Positions 19,390 to 28,178 of a stretch of 64,000 nt of DNA are shown in pieces (position 1 is the stretch's first letter; every line of letters begins with the position of its first letter). The notes under the pieces were generated by a model that had not been told where the DNA came from, searched no databases, and was given only the letters and a program-made list of their open reading frames with translations. The DNA comes from Mariprofundus erugo. Lineage in GTDB: Bacteria > Pseudomonadota > Zetaproteobacteria > Mariprofundales > Mariprofundaceae. The translations under genes were made by a program, and so were the position numbers. The stretch spans positions 1 through 64,000 of the forward strand of contig NZ_VBRY01000008.1 in assembly GCF_005818865.1 (NCBI RefSeq), in the 5' to 3' direction.

Positions 19390-19833
19390 TTATGCCGGCT
19401 GAGGCATCCAGTGATAACGCAGTGGCAGCTCAGGTTCGGGGCGGATGCATTGCAGTGCAATGCGTTTTTCCATATTGATGGCAATCGGAGCCTTCAGGTT
19501 GGCGGTGACCCACTGGCTGTCGGCAAACGGGTTAAGGACGAGCATCCATGCCACATCGGTGGATGTGTCTGCATCAATGCATTGGCATTGCTCCTGATTA
19601 AGCCCCGGCCTTGGGCCCAGACGGCTCTCGTTCCACGGGGTTAGCAGAAATGCCGCTTCGGGCTGATCAATGGACTGAAGGCAGGCAATATCACCGACAC
19701 CTTCATAGATCAGGCCGAAATCATGGGCATCACTGAAGCCGGCGATCCCTTGCGGAAAGTGGATCGCCCTGTCATCAGCCTGTGGCATGCTGTCATTCAG
19801 GCTCATGGTTTGTGCCATCTGCGCGCTGCTCAT
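19390..19833 (-). CDS. fliW: flagellar assembly factor FliW
   Basis: 147 residues. FliW binds CsrA and is displaced by free flagellin, so it couples flagellin secretion to flagellin translation. Family features seen: IHFPQGIAGFSDAHDFGL and the C-terminal ANLKAPIAINMEKRIALQ. A TTG at 19839 is possible, but AAGGAG (19840-19845) is 6 nt from ATG 19831-19833, which is preferred. The start lies inside csrA (41-bp overlap), so FliW and its partner CsrA are translationally linked. Confidence 0.92.
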   Translation of the reverse strand: MSSAQMAQTMSLNDSMPQADDRAIHFPQGIAGFSDAHDFGLIYEGVGDIACLQSIDQPEAAFLLTPWNESRLGPRPGLNQEQCQCIDADTSTDVAWMLVLNPFADSQWVTANLKAPIAINMEKRIALQCIRPEPELPLRYHWMPQPA

Positions 19834-20059
19834 GAACAACTCCTTTGACGCCCTTCAGCCATATCAGCGCCCTGGCGCTGGCTGCGGCCTTGTTTTCCTG
19901 TTGAATCAGATTGTATATCTCCATGCGGTGCACCGGTATTTCAGGTGGTGCTTCGATACCGATACGGACAATATGCTCATTTTGTATGTCCTGAATCACA
20001 ATGCGGATATTGTCGTTAATGCGGATGGATTGACCTATTTTTCTGCGTAATACCAGCAT
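19793..20059 (-). CDS. csrA: carbon storage regulator CsrA with C-terminal extension
   Basis: 88 residues. Residues 1-60 match CsrA (MLVLRRKIGQSIRINDNI, then IGIEAPPEIPVHRMEIY), an RNA-binding dimer that represses translation by binding GGA motifs. The extra C-terminal part of about 28 residues (after QQENKAAASARALIWLKG) is longer than in E. coli (61 residues) and contains the fliW ribosome-binding site and start. The GAGG ribosome-binding site overlaps the flgL stop codon. The gene ends the flgF-flgL operon with fliW. Confidence 0.92.
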   Translation of the reverse strand: MLVLRRKIGQSIRINDNIRIVIQDIQNEHIVRIGIEAPPEIPVHRMEIYNLIQQENKAAASARALIWLKGVKGVVHEQRADGTNHEPE

Positions 20060-20065
20060 AATGCG

Positions 20066-20947
20066 TTACCTCAGAAAGTTGGTGAGGCTGAGAGATTTTA
20101 GCTGATTTACCAGGTTGTATGATGCCTGCAGGGCAAGGTTGGACTGCTGGATCTGGGCAATCACTGCCGGGATATCGGCTGCTTCGTGTGTCGTAATCTG
20201 TTGCTGAAGGTTGGCCTGCATGTCTGTAATCGCAGTTTTGTTCAACTGAACACCATTGAGGCGGGCGCCGACATCACTGGTCAGGTTAACAATAGCATCG
20301 CCTGCCGTGGTCAGTGTACCGATGGCATTCTGAATACCGGCGGTGTCATTATTCTGCAGGGCGGTACGCAGCCCCTCCAGTGCGGCGATGGAGCTGGCAA
20401 AGGCCGGATCGTCGCCTCGTACATTACTGACAATCTGTACGCCATTATTGGTGATTACGCTGCGGTCCTGGGCATTACCGTTGTATACGGTGTTACCCAG
20501 AGCATCGGTGACAAAGGCCTGTTTGTCGACGGCGGTACCGGCAAACAGTGATTGTCCCTGCCATTTCTGGTTGGCATCGCTGATCAGCTGATTGAGCAGC
20601 TGGGTGGCCTCCTGAGCCGCACTCAGGCGTTCTGTGGCGCCGGCACCGGTGGTGCCAAGCTGAACGGCAACCGTCTGTGCGCGCTTGAGTACATTACCCA
20701 TATCATTGAGCATGGTCATACTGCTGTTTAGTCGAGATTCTGCAGTGGTGACGGCATTCAGATCACCCTGCAGGGTGACCTGGGTATGACGAAGATCCAG
20801 CGATATCTTGTAGTCCATACCTGATTGCGCAGGGGTCTGGAAGCGGGTGCCGGAGGAGACCTGGGCATTGCCCTGATTCTGCAGATCCTGCTGTCGTTTC
20901 ACCCCGCTCAGCAGGGTGTTATACATCTGTGCGGTAGTTACTCTCAT
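20066..20947 (-). CDS. flgL: flagellar hook-filament junction protein FlgL (HAP3)
   Basis: 293 residues, flagellin-like. N-terminal MRVTTAQMYNTLLSGVKRQQ with a conserved heptad region, and a C-terminal helix (SNLALQASYNLVNQLKSLSL) as in FlgL. It forms the second junction ring on which FliC assembles. Its start overlaps the flgK stop by 4 nt (ATGA). Confidence 0.9.
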   Translation of the reverse strand: MRVTTAQMYNTLLSGVKRQQDLQNQGNAQVSSGTRFQTPAQSGMDYKISLDLRHTQVTLQGDLNAVTTAESRLNSSMTMLNDMGNVLKRAQTVAVQLGTTGAGATERLSAAQEATQLLNQLISDANQKWQGQSLFAGTAVDKQAFVTDALGNTVYNGNAQDRSVITNNGVQIVSNVRGDDPAFASSIAALEGLRTALQNNDTAGIQNAIGTLTTAGDAIVNLTSDVGARLNGVQLNKTAITDMQANLQQQITTHEAADIPAVIAQIQQSNLALQASYNLVNQLKSLSLTNFLR

Positions 20948-22677
20948 CGGATCAGCCCCATCAATGAATCGAGCATCGTGTTTGTGGTCGTGATGACCTT
21001 GGCCGATGCCTCATAGGCACGCTGGAACTGAATCATTGCCACAAGCTCTTCATCGGTATTGACACCGGAGATGGCCTGCTGCTGGGCGGTGAGAGAGTCA
21101 GACTCAGCAGTGCGGTACTGCAATTGCTGGAGTGATGTTGCCACATCGCTGCCATACTGGGTGGATACATTGGTGCTGCGGTCATTCAGGCTGGCGCTGG
21201 TGCTGCCATCGACCGAAATGGCCTGATTCTGTAGCTGCATGATGGCAATAGAGGCACTGTTATCGGCGGTGGAGAGGGCTGATGTCAGCGGATCGACCCG
21301 GCCGGTGGCAATGCTGGCCGGATTAGCCTTGATATCGGCCGCAACACCGATCGTTGCTGCTGTTGAACCGGTAAAAAAGGTATTGACCTCATAGGCGGCA
21401 AGTACGTTGCTGGTGTCGTTTGACATGGCAATCGTATTGCCGGCAGCGGCGGTAATATTCAGGTGGCCGGTTGCATCAATGCTGGCTGTTACACCGGCGA
21501 CCGCATTCAGGCTGGTGACGATATCGTTCATGGTGGTCACACCGGCGGTGACAGGGATCGAGGTGCCGCCGGCAGGGGTGGCTGCACCCGTTGCATCATA
21601 CACATGAATCTGGAAGCTGCCCGTCTGAATCTTGGCTGCAAATGGTGCGACTTGTCCCGGATCATTCAGGGGGAGTGTGGCATTGACCGTCTGACCTGCC
21701 GTCATGGCTGCTTTTGCCGTGCCTGAGGTCGCGCTGGCATGGATCTGGTTGACCGAGAAGGCGAGGTTGGCGGCAATGCTGTTGATCTGCTGGAGATATG
21801 AGCCAAGGTTGTTATCGCGCAGCTGGATCAGGCCGCCAATACTGCCACCGCCCTGACCGGGGTCTTTGATCGGCTGGCCGGTGTTGGCAATGACCAGTCC
21901 GCCAAAGCCATTGGCTGCAGCAGTGCCGCGGGCAATATGGTTGGCCACACCATCCTGGGCAAGCAGATCACCGCTGGCCGTCTGCAGTAAAAGGCCGCCA
22001 TCCTGGGTGGCAATCTGTTTGACCGGGATCAGGGCCGAGAGGTTGCGGACCGTCTGATCGCGCTGATCGCGCAGGTCGTTGGCGGCACCGACCGCACCTT
22101 GCTGGCCGCTCTCAAGCTGGCTGATCTGGGTGGTTTGCAGGGCAATCGTATCGATATACAGGTTGGCCTGCTGAATCTGGGTGTCGATCTGGGTGTTGGC
22201 ACTGGTCTGTGCTGTGGTCAGCTGGCTGTTCATGTTGATCAGATTGGTTGCCAGCGTATCACTTTTTGCCAGTACGTTAAATTTCTGGCCATTATCAAGC
22301 GGGTTGTTGGCCAGTTGCTGCCAGGAGAGGAAGAAGTCATTCAGCGAAGCAGCAAGGCCGGTATTTTGCAGGCTGCCAAAGACATTCTGTACAGCATTCA
22401 AACCGTTGTTCACGGTGGTCCAGTAACCTTTCTGGGCACCATTATCGAGCAGGGCATTATTGATCACCGGATCAACGATCCGGTTGACGCTGGCCACGTT
22501 GACGCCTCTGCCAAAGCTGAGGCCGGCGATGGTATCAGGCGTCATGGTGGCAAGCGTCGCTGTCTGCTTGGAGTAGCCAGGGGTGTTGGCGTTGGAAATA
22601 TTATTCGACACCACATTCATGGCTTTTTGCTGCGCCTGCAGGCTGGACGCGGCGATCTTGAGGCTATCGAAGATCAT
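20944..22677 (-). CDS. flgK: flagellar hook-filament junction protein FlgK (HAP1)
   Basis: 577 residues. N-terminal SLQAQQKAMNVVSNNISNAN is the rod/hook/HAP signature followed by TPGYSKQ, and the C-terminus ends in LVAMIQFQRAYEASAKVIT, the second family signature. The middle is a variable Ala/Thr-rich domain. It forms the junction between hook and FlgL. Its stop overlaps flgL and its start overlaps the flgN stop by 4 nt. Confidence 0.93.
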   Translation of the reverse strand: MIFDSLKIAASSLQAQQKAMNVVSNNISNANTPGYSKQTATLATMTPDTIAGLSFGRGVNVASVNRIVDPVINNALLDNGAQKGYWTTVNNGLNAVQNVFGSLQNTGLAASLNDFFLSWQQLANNPLDNGQKFNVLAKSDTLATNLINMNSQLTTAQTSANTQIDTQIQQANLYIDTIALQTTQISQLESGQQGAVGAANDLRDQRDQTVRNLSALIPVKQIATQDGGLLLQTASGDLLAQDGVANHIARGTAAANGFGGLVIANTGQPIKDPGQGGGSIGGLIQLRDNNLGSYLQQINSIAANLAFSVNQIHASATSGTAKAAMTAGQTVNATLPLNDPGQVAPFAAKIQTGSFQIHVYDATGAATPAGGTSIPVTAGVTTMNDIVTSLNAVAGVTASIDATGHLNITAAAGNTIAMSNDTSNVLAAYEVNTFFTGSTAATIGVAADIKANPASIATGRVDPLTSALSTADNSASIAIMQLQNQAISVDGSTSASLNDRSTNVSTQYGSDVATSLQQLQYRTAESDSLTAQQQAISGVNTDEELVAMIQFQRAYEASAKVITTTNTMLDSLMGLIR

Positions 22678-23132
22678 CGGGACATGTTCCGGCCATAGGT
22701 CTGCTCTTTCTGAACAAGACCCAGGTGCTGAAGAATCGTGGTTGAAACATTATAGGCTGCGCGCAGGCGCAGGCTGTTTTCCTGACTCTGGCGGTCAATG
22801 CGAATCATGCGCTCATAGAGTTTCCGGCGCAGAGCCTGGAACTCGGCAGTTTTTTCCCCTGCGACCATATCAATCAGTACTTCAAGGGACATTTCTGCCG
22901 GTACACCGGCGCGGGCAAGCAATCCTTTTCCCTCCTGCTCGAGCCGGGCCATGCACTGATGAATGACAATACGCTGCTCTGTCAGGGCCAGAATCTGCTC
23001 ACCATCCACCATGCGGATCGCTTCATACTCCTTACCGGCCACGATCTCCAGCTCACGCGCACAGGCATCCATTTTATTAAGGAAATCACGGATATCGGTC
23101 AGGGTTTTCGCAGGTAATTGGGTCAGGACCAT
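22674..23132 (-). CDS. flgN: FlgN-like export chaperone
   Basis: 152 residues, predicted helical with Glu/Gln/Arg-rich heptads (KEYEAIRMVDGEQILALTEQ), as in FlgN. FlgN delivers FlgK and FlgL to the flagellar export apparatus. The call rests on size, helical character and position just upstream of flgK and downstream of flgM, as in many proteobacteria; sequence conservation in this family is low. It overlaps flgM by 10 nt. Confidence 0.75.
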   Translation of the reverse strand: MVLTQLPAKTLTDIRDFLNKMDACARELEIVAGKEYEAIRMVDGEQILALTEQRIVIHQCMARLEQEGKGLLARAGVPAEMSLEVLIDMVAGEKTAEFQALRRKLYERMIRIDRQSQENSLRLRAAYNVSTTILQHLGLVQKEQTYGRNMSR

Positions 23133-23410
23133 GGGTGCTCCGCCAGCGCGTTGGCAACGATCTGTGTTGCCACCTTGCGGCTGTCTGTTTTAAACGTACC
23201 CTTTTCAAGCGCATCGCGGATCTCTTCAATACGCTCCATGCGTACGTCTGATATATCTGCCAGCATAATCTGTGCCTTTTCACGCAGACTGGCTGAATCG
23301 GCTACCTGAACCGAGTCGCGGCTTTTGCCGGCCGCCGGCTTTTTGCTGGCTGCCTTGCTGCCACTGCTCTTGTGGATGCCGGTTGCTCCGCCCGAGTTAT
23401 TGATGCGCAT
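23123..23410 (-). CDS. flgM: anti-sigma-28 factor FlgM
   Basis: 95 residues. A disordered Lys/Ser/Ala-rich N-terminus (SKKPAAGKSRDSVQ) and a C-terminal sigma-binding helix region (VRMERIEEIRDALEKGTFKT, then TQIVANALAEHP) match FlgM. It holds FliA (57250-57981) inactive until it is exported through the finished hook. GGAGG is 9 nt before ATG 23410. A sigma-28-like promoter lies 40-70 nt upstream, inside flgJ, so FlgM may be made from both operon and late transcripts. Confidence 0.88.
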   Translation of the reverse strand: MRINNSGGATGIHKSSGSKAASKKPAAGKSRDSVQVADSASLREKAQIMLADISDVRMERIEEIRDALEKGTFKTDSRKVATQIVANALAEHPWS

Positions 23411-23864
23411 TGCCGGTTACCTCCAGGGTCAAATCACTGCTCATTTTCAACTTATCGGCAGTTTGGCTAATAGCTTGAGCTTGAGGGTGGCTGGATGCCT
23501 CCAGCTGTCGATAGACGGCATTGGCGATACCGATGCTATTGTGTTTGGTCGCCGCCTGGGCAATGGCTTCATCCATCATCGAGGCATGCACATCTTCGGC
23601 AAAGCCATGTGGCATGAAGTCGGACTTGGTGACGGTGCTGCGCATCTCGCTCATCATCTGCTGCATAAAGATGGCTTCAAACTGGACACTGGCCTTCCAC
23701 AGGGCGGGATCTTTGGGTTTACTGTCGGATACCGGTACCTGTGGTCCGATACTGTGCAGGGGGAGACGGGGCGCTGTAGGGCGGCTGCCTGCTGCCTGCT
23801 GGCTCTGCTGCATCCGCTCTTTTTGCATGATGCCGCTGATGACGGTTTCGACTACATCGCGCAT
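23397..23864 (-). CDS. flgJ: rod-binding protein FlgJ, N-terminal-domain form
   Basis: 155 residues. Contains the rod-binding block ASVQFEAIFMQQMMSEMRS and the SMMDEAIAQA region. The glucosaminidase (muramidase) domain of the enteric FlgJ is absent: the protein stops after about 155 residues against 313 in E. coli. A separate lytic enzyme must open the wall for the rod. Start and flgI stop overlap by one base (TAATG). Confidence 0.82.
   Translation of the reverse strand: MRDVVETVISGIMQKERMQQSQQAAGSRPTAPRLPLHSIGPQVPVSDSKPKDPALWKASVQFEAIFMQQMMSEMRSTVTKSDFMPHGFAEDVHASMMDEAIAQAATKHNSIGIANAVYRQLEASSHPQAQAISQTADKLKMSSDLTLEVTGNAHQ
23452..23478 (-). promoter_or_regulatory. putative sigma-28 (FliA) promoter for flgM
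   Basis: On the minus strand TCAA (23475-23478), 15 nt, then GCCGATAA (23452-23459). The -10 is a perfect match to the enteric FliA consensus; the -35 differs from TAAA at one base. It lies inside flgJ and would start a transcript about 35 nt before flgM. Confidence 0.45.
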
Positions 23865-24982
23865 TACATCGTCCTCAGTTCGGCATGCAGGGCACCGGCA
23901 GCCTTGATGGCCTGCAGAACGGCAATCAGGTCACTCGGTGTTGCACCGACGGCATTCAGTGCGGTGACCAGTTGAGAGAGAGAGACCTGTTTCGGCAGCA
24001 CGACCAGTTTGGCCTCTGCTTCATCGACATTGACCTTGGTGCGATCGACGGTCGTGGTCTGGCCGCCACCGAAGGCATTGGGTTGTGATACCTGCGGGCT
24101 TTCGGTGATGCTGACGCTGATATTGCCGTGGGCAACCGCAACGGTGTCGATCCGCACTTCCTGACCCATGACGATGGTGCCGGTGCGTTCATCCACCATG
24201 ACGATAGCCGGATGATCCAGGGAGATATCGATCTGCTCAAGTCTGGCAATCAGTTCGACGGCATTGCTGTCGGGATTCCAGACCTGTACGGTGCCTGAAT
24301 CCACAGCCCGGGCCATGCCTTTGCCAAGGGCGGCATTGATCGCATCCTGCATATGTTTGGCGGTGGTGAAATCGGGGTTACGCAGGCTTAGGGTGACCTT
24401 TTCCTGATCAGCCGACAGGCCGTGCGGGGCTGCGCGTTCGACACGGGCACCGTTGGGAATACGGGCTGCGGTCGGGTGCCCCTTGGTGGTGCTGGCGCTC
24501 TTGCCGCTGACGCTGAAACCACCGGTGGAGAGACCGCCCTGGGCGACAGCATACGGACGGCCGTCACCGCCCAGCAGAGGGGTGACCAGCAGGGTGCCGC
24601 CACGCAGATCCTTGGCATCACCGATACTTGAAACGGTGACATCCAGCTGTGAACCGGGACGGGCAAACGGAGGCAGGTCTGCAGTCACCATCACGGCTGC
24701 GATATTTTTCGGCTTCATCTTGGTGATATCCGCCCGCACGTTGACGCCAAGCCGTTCCAGCAGGGCGGTAATGCTGTTGATGGTGAACGGAGAGGAGGTG
24801 CCGGAATCGCCGGTGCCGTTCAGGCCGACGACCAGGCCATAGCCGATCAGGGCATTGCCGCGCACGCCTTCAATATCGGCCAGATCCTTGATGCGCTCGG
24901 CCTGGGCGGCGAGCGGTGCCAGCAGCAGCCACAGGGTGGCCAGCAACAGGGTGGCAAAACGGGTGGGGGTTAGAATGGCCAT
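23864..24982 (-). CDS. flgI: flagellar P-ring protein FlgI
   Basis: About 372 residues. Cleavable signal peptide (hydrophobic LLLATLWLLLAPLAAQA ending near residue 30) then the family start ERIKDLADIEGVRGNALIGY, GLVVGLNGTGDSG and the conserved RPGSQLDVTVSSIGDAKDL. It forms the periplasmic bushing around the rod. The frame is open to 25009; ATG 24982 (MAILTPTRFA) gives a standard signal peptide and overlaps the flgH stop by 13 nt. Confidence 0.93.
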   Translation of the reverse strand: MAILTPTRFATLLLATLWLLLAPLAAQAERIKDLADIEGVRGNALIGYGLVVGLNGTGDSGTSSPFTINSITALLERLGVNVRADITKMKPKNIAAVMVTADLPPFARPGSQLDVTVSSIGDAKDLRGGTLLVTPLLGGDGRPYAVAQGGLSTGGFSVSGKSASTTKGHPTAARIPNGARVERAAPHGLSADQEKVTLSLRNPDFTTAKHMQDAINAALGKGMARAVDSGTVQVWNPDSNAVELIARLEQIDISLDHPAIVMVDERTGTIVMGQEVRIDTVAVAHGNISVSITESPQVSQPNAFGGGQTTTVDRTKVNVDEAEAKLVVLPKQVSLSQLVTALNAVGATPSDLIAVLQAIKAAGALHAELRTM

Positions 24983-25665
24983 ATCACATCCAGTGTTTTG
25001 GACATCCACCCTTCGTGAGCCGTATTGGCCAGTGAACCTGTGCCACCATAGCTGATGTTGGCCTGGGCGACCTTGGAGGATGGAATGGTATTATCCGGGG
25101 CAATATCGACCGGGCGGATGATGCCCGCGAAGGTAATCTCCTGTGGCTCATGGTTGATAATGAGCTGACGCTTGCCAACGATGCGCATATTGCCGTTGGG
25201 ATAGACTTCGGTAACCACCGAGGTGACGCTGGCGGTCAGGGTATCGGAGTTGTTGGTGGAGCCTGCACCATCAAAGCTCTTCGAGTTGGTCATGCCGACA
25301 CTGCCGTTCGGATTTACATTGGCATTTTGCAGGGCGCCGCCGTAATTAATGGTGGCATTGAGGGCAGTGTCACGGGCGGATTTTTTACTCTGTTTGCTGC
25401 CGAGTGAGCGTGTGGCCTTGGCTGTTTCGGAGACCAGTACGGTAATCAGATCACCGACCCGCGAGGCCTTGGAGTCACTCAGCAGTCCGGCGCCACCACT
25501 GGCCCACAGGGAACCATTGTTTGCCGTGTCCGGGATCGGGGTGTTCAATGCCTGGTCAACCAGCTGTTTTTGCTGTGTCTCGGCCTCTTTGTCGACCCGT
25601 GGCATACAGCCGCCAAGTACGATGGAGGCGAGCGTAAGCAGCGAGAGCGCGGTTTTGATGTTCAT
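24970..25665 (-). CDS. flgH: flagellar L-ring lipoprotein FlgH
   Basis: 231 residues. Signal peptide with the lipobox VLGGC (cysteine at about 20). FlgH features: SLWASGGAGLLSDSKASRVGD, ITVLVSETAKATRS and the C-terminal ISYGGTGSLANTAHEGW. It forms the outer-membrane ring. It overlaps flgA by 4 nt. Confidence 0.93.
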   Translation of the reverse strand: MNIKTALSLLTLASIVLGGCMPRVDKEAETQQKQLVDQALNTPIPDTANNGSLWASGGAGLLSDSKASRVGDLITVLVSETAKATRSLGSKQSKKSARDTALNATINYGGALQNANVNPNGSVGMTNSKSFDGAGSTNNSDTLTASVTSVVTEVYPNGNMRIVGKRQLIINHEPQEITFAGIIRPVDIAPDNTIPSSKVAQANISYGGTGSLANTAHEGWMSKTLDVIWPF

Positions 25666-26357
25666 CCCTGACCTCCATTCAATGATACGCGTACCAGTCC
25701 GGCTTTTTCAACAACGGCCTGAATGATCTCTTTGCTGCGCATGTTTCTGACCATGATGCGTTCACCGGCAATGGCCGAACGCAATGCAGTGCCTTCAGCG
25801 CGAATATGCAGGCCGCCAGCCTCCAGAATAATGGTGACGGTATCACCGCGTTTGACCAGCGGTGGCATGGTGACCTGATTGCTCTGAATAACGGCACCGG
25901 CAGCGAGCGGGCGGTTCAGGCGCATGCCGGCAAGCTCTCTGGCATCGCTCCACCAGTTTCCGCTATGGCCGGAAATATCGGTACGGCTTTTTGTCATCAT
26001 ATCCATTGTCAGCAAGGTTCGTGCCGGAATGTTTTTGCGGGTGACAATGGCCTCTGCCATCCAGCGCACACGTACCGATACATACCAGCGACGGGCTCCC
26101 TGCTCGGCAATCAGTGAAAAGCGTCCCGGATGGCCATGCAGCGACAGCGGCAGCGACCAGTGCATGCTTCCGCGGGCTTCCGGCCAGTGATCAACACCTG
26201 CCAGTTCTGCCGTTGCTCCCTGCACCACCACGCCGCGGTTAAAAAACGCAGACAGTGATTGTTGCATCGCTTTGTCCACCTCTGCTGCCTGTAGCTGTAT
26301 GGTCAGCAGTGGCAGGCAGAGAGCGAGGAGCAGGGCGTTAATGGTCAGGCGGCGCAT
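25662..26357 (-). CDS. flgA: P-ring assembly chaperone FlgA
   Basis: 231 residues with a Sec signal peptide (LLALCLPLLTIQLQA). The C-terminal SAF-like domain is visible: TRKNIPARTLLTMDMM, AGMRLNRPLAAGAVIQSNQV and VKRGDTVTIILEAGGL. FlgA assists periplasmic P-ring assembly. It follows flgG by 3 nt and overlaps flgH. Confidence 0.9.
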   Translation of the reverse strand: MRRLTINALLLALCLPLLTIQLQAAEVDKAMQQSLSAFFNRGVVVQGATAELAGVDHWPEARGSMHWSLPLSLHGHPGRFSLIAEQGARRWYVSVRVRWMAEAIVTRKNIPARTLLTMDMMTKSRTDISGHSGNWWSDARELAGMRLNRPLAAGAVIQSNQVTMPPLVKRGDTVTIILEAGGLHIRAEGTALRSAIAGERIMVRNMRSKEIIQAVVEKAGLVRVSLNGGQG

Positions 26358-26360
26358 GGC

Positions 26361-27149
26361 TTACTTCTTGACGTTATTGGCGGTCTGCAGCATTTCGTCG
26401 GATGCCTGAATCGCTTTGGAGTTCATTTCATAAGCGCGCTGACCGGCAATCAGATTGACCATCTCTTCCACCATGCTGACATTGGACATCTCCAGTGCGC
26501 CCTGGCCGATTGAACCAAGTCCGTTGCTGGTCGGATTGCCGATGACAGGCTGTCCGGATGAGTTGCTTGGCTGGAACATATTGCCGCCAAGCTTGGTCAA
26601 ACCTGCCGGGTTGAGAAAGTCGGCGATCTGGATCTGGCCGAGCACGGTCTGGGTGGCATTAGGCTGTACCACGGAGACAGTGCCATCTGCTGCTACATGA
26701 ATCGACTGTGCATCGGCCGGGATGGTAATGCCTGGCTGCAGCAGGTCGCCGTTCTGGGTGACGATCTGGCCGGTGGCATCGAGACTGAAGGAGCCGGCAC
26801 GGGTGTAGGCGGTTTCGCCGTTGGCCAGCTGAACCTGGAAAAAGCCACGTCCCTGAACGGCCATATCGAGCGGGTTGTTGGTTTGCTGGAAGCTGCCTTC
26901 GGAGAAGACGCTGTCGACACTTGCTGTGCGCACACCAAGACCGACCTGAATACCGTTCGGCAGCTGTGTGCCGGCAGAACTCGCTTCCGAGCCGGGTGAC
27001 TTGATCTGTTGGTACATCAGATCCTGGAAGTTGGCACGGCCGCGTTTGAAGCCGTTGGTGTTGACGTTGGCAATATTGTTGGAGATCACGTCGACGTTGA
27101 GGTTCTGTGCTGCCATACCGGTGGCCGCTGTCCATAGTGCTCGCATCAT
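26361..27149 (-). CDS. flgG: distal rod protein FlgG
   Basis: 262 residues, the usual length. N-terminal [20 protein letters not shown] and [15 protein letters not shown] are the rod signature; [18 protein letters not shown] and the C-terminal [19 protein letters not shown] complete the family pattern. It builds the distal rod that passes through the P and L rings. The 45 nt to flgF hold no evident promoter. Confidence 0.95.
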   Translation of the reverse strand: MMRALWTAATGMAAQNLNVDVISNNIANVNTNGFKRGRANFQDLMYQQIKSPGSEASSAGTQLPNGIQVGLGVRTASVDSVFSEGSFQQTNNPLDMAVQGRGFFQVQLANGETAYTRAGSFSLDATGQIVTQNGDLLQPGITIPADAQSIHVAADGTVSVVQPNATQTVLGQIQIADFLNPAGLTKLGGNMFQPSNSSGQPVIGNPTSNGLGSIGQGALEMSNVSMVEEMVNLIAGQRAYEMNSKAIQASDEMLQTANNVKK

Positions 27150-27194
27150 AATAAAACTCCCTTTTCCTTTATCTCTGTTCTTTTGTTATTCAAT

Positions 27195-27938
27195 TTAACC
27201 CTGCACCATGCCGACGCGGTCGCTCAGCTGGGAGGCAATCTGGTTGTACTGCTCAACGACCTTCATCATCGACTGGTAGCTGCGCATCGTGTCGACAATC
27301 TGGGTCATGGCGAGAACGGAATTGACATTGGCGTCCTCAAGGCTGCCCTGATGTACGCTGATCGTGTTATCGGCCGGCGTGGTGTTTGCCTGCGGGGTTT
27401 TGATCAGTACGCCGCCAATTTTTTCCATCTGTTTCGGATCGGTGATCATGGAGATGCCGAGGTCGGCAACCGGTTGCCCGTTGACGTAGATACTGCCATT
27501 TTCGGTGGTGCTGACTTTGCCGATTGGCAACTGAACGGGCGCGCCATTCTTGTCGAGGATTTTCAGTCCGCTCTGGGTCATCAGCGTGCCTTCACCATCT
27601 GTCTTGAAGTTACCGGCACGTGTCAGGGCTTCGCTGCCATCCTGCATCTGTACCCTGAAATATCCCTTGCCGTTGATGGCGAAATCGAGGTCGCCACCGG
27701 TCTGGCGGATATTGCCGGACTCGGTGCTGATATACTGGGTGTTGGTCGACAGGTAAGCTGCCGAGGTGGAATCCGGTGCACCGGTGCGGCCCATCTGGTT
27801 GGAGAACATCGATGAAAAGGCGGTGCGGTCCTGCATGTAGCCGACGGTGTTGACGTTGGCCAGGTTGTTGGCGATGCCATCCAGCTTATTCTGGGCCATC
27901 TGTCCTGCGACGCCTGAGATGTAGAAACCGAGATTCAT
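27195..27938 (-). CDS. flgF: proximal rod protein FlgF
   Basis: 247 residues. SGVAGQMAQNKLDGIANNLA near the N-terminus, the internal DLDFAINGKGYFRV and C-terminal VDTMRSYQSMMKVVEQYNQ match FlgF. ATG 27936-27938 is 6 nt after AGGAG; a TTG at 27944 is less likely. It heads the operon and has a sigma-54-like promoter 40 nt upstream. Confidence 0.92.
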   Translation of the reverse strand: MNLGFYISGVAGQMAQNKLDGIANNLANVNTVGYMQDRTAFSSMFSNQMGRTGAPDSTSAAYLSTNTQYISTESGNIRQTGGDLDFAINGKGYFRVQMQDGSEALTRAGNFKTDGEGTLMTQSGLKILDKNGAPVQLPIGKVSTTENGSIYVNGQPVADLGISMITDPKQMEKIGGVLIKTPQANTTPADNTISVHQGSLEDANVNSVLAMTQIVDTMRSYQSMMKVVEQYNQIASQLSDRVGMVQG

Positions 27939-27975
27939 ATGCAACTCCTGCCATTGGATTCCTTACCCGCCCTGT

Positions 27976-27992
27976 CGCAAAAAAGCGGCCAA
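27976..27992 (-). promoter_or_regulatory. putative sigma-54 promoter of the flgF operon
   Basis: TTGGCCGCTTTTTTGCG on the minus strand has the required GG and GC dinucleotides separated by exactly 10 nt (-24/-12). Transcription would start near 27965, about 27 nt before the flgF ATG. An inverted repeat TTCAC-CCAA-GTGAA lies just upstream (27996-28009). RpoN control of rod/hook genes is usual in polar flagellates. Confidence 0.5.
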
Positions 27993-28143
27993 CTTTTCAC
28001 TTGGGTGAACTCCTTTGATTACAGCTAGTTACGGTTGCAGTTATTTTCCGGATGATGGCATGGGGCAATTTTTTCCCGTACTCACAGGGAGATTTTGCCA
28101 TAAGACGCCTGTGGCAGTGTGTGCATTTTTCCATCTGTCAGGC

Positions 28144-28172
28144 TTGCCAAGTGTACGAACGACCACCATACT
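28144..28172 (+). promoter_or_regulatory. putative promoter of the lexA-like gene (possibly leaderless)
   Basis: TTGCCA (28144-28149), 17 nt, CATACT (28167-28172). The expected start point, about 7 nt downstream, coincides with the A of ATG 28179, and no ribosome-binding site precedes that ATG. This suggests a leaderless message or a wrongly chosen start. Confidence 0.35.
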
Positions 28173-28178
28173 GTGGCC

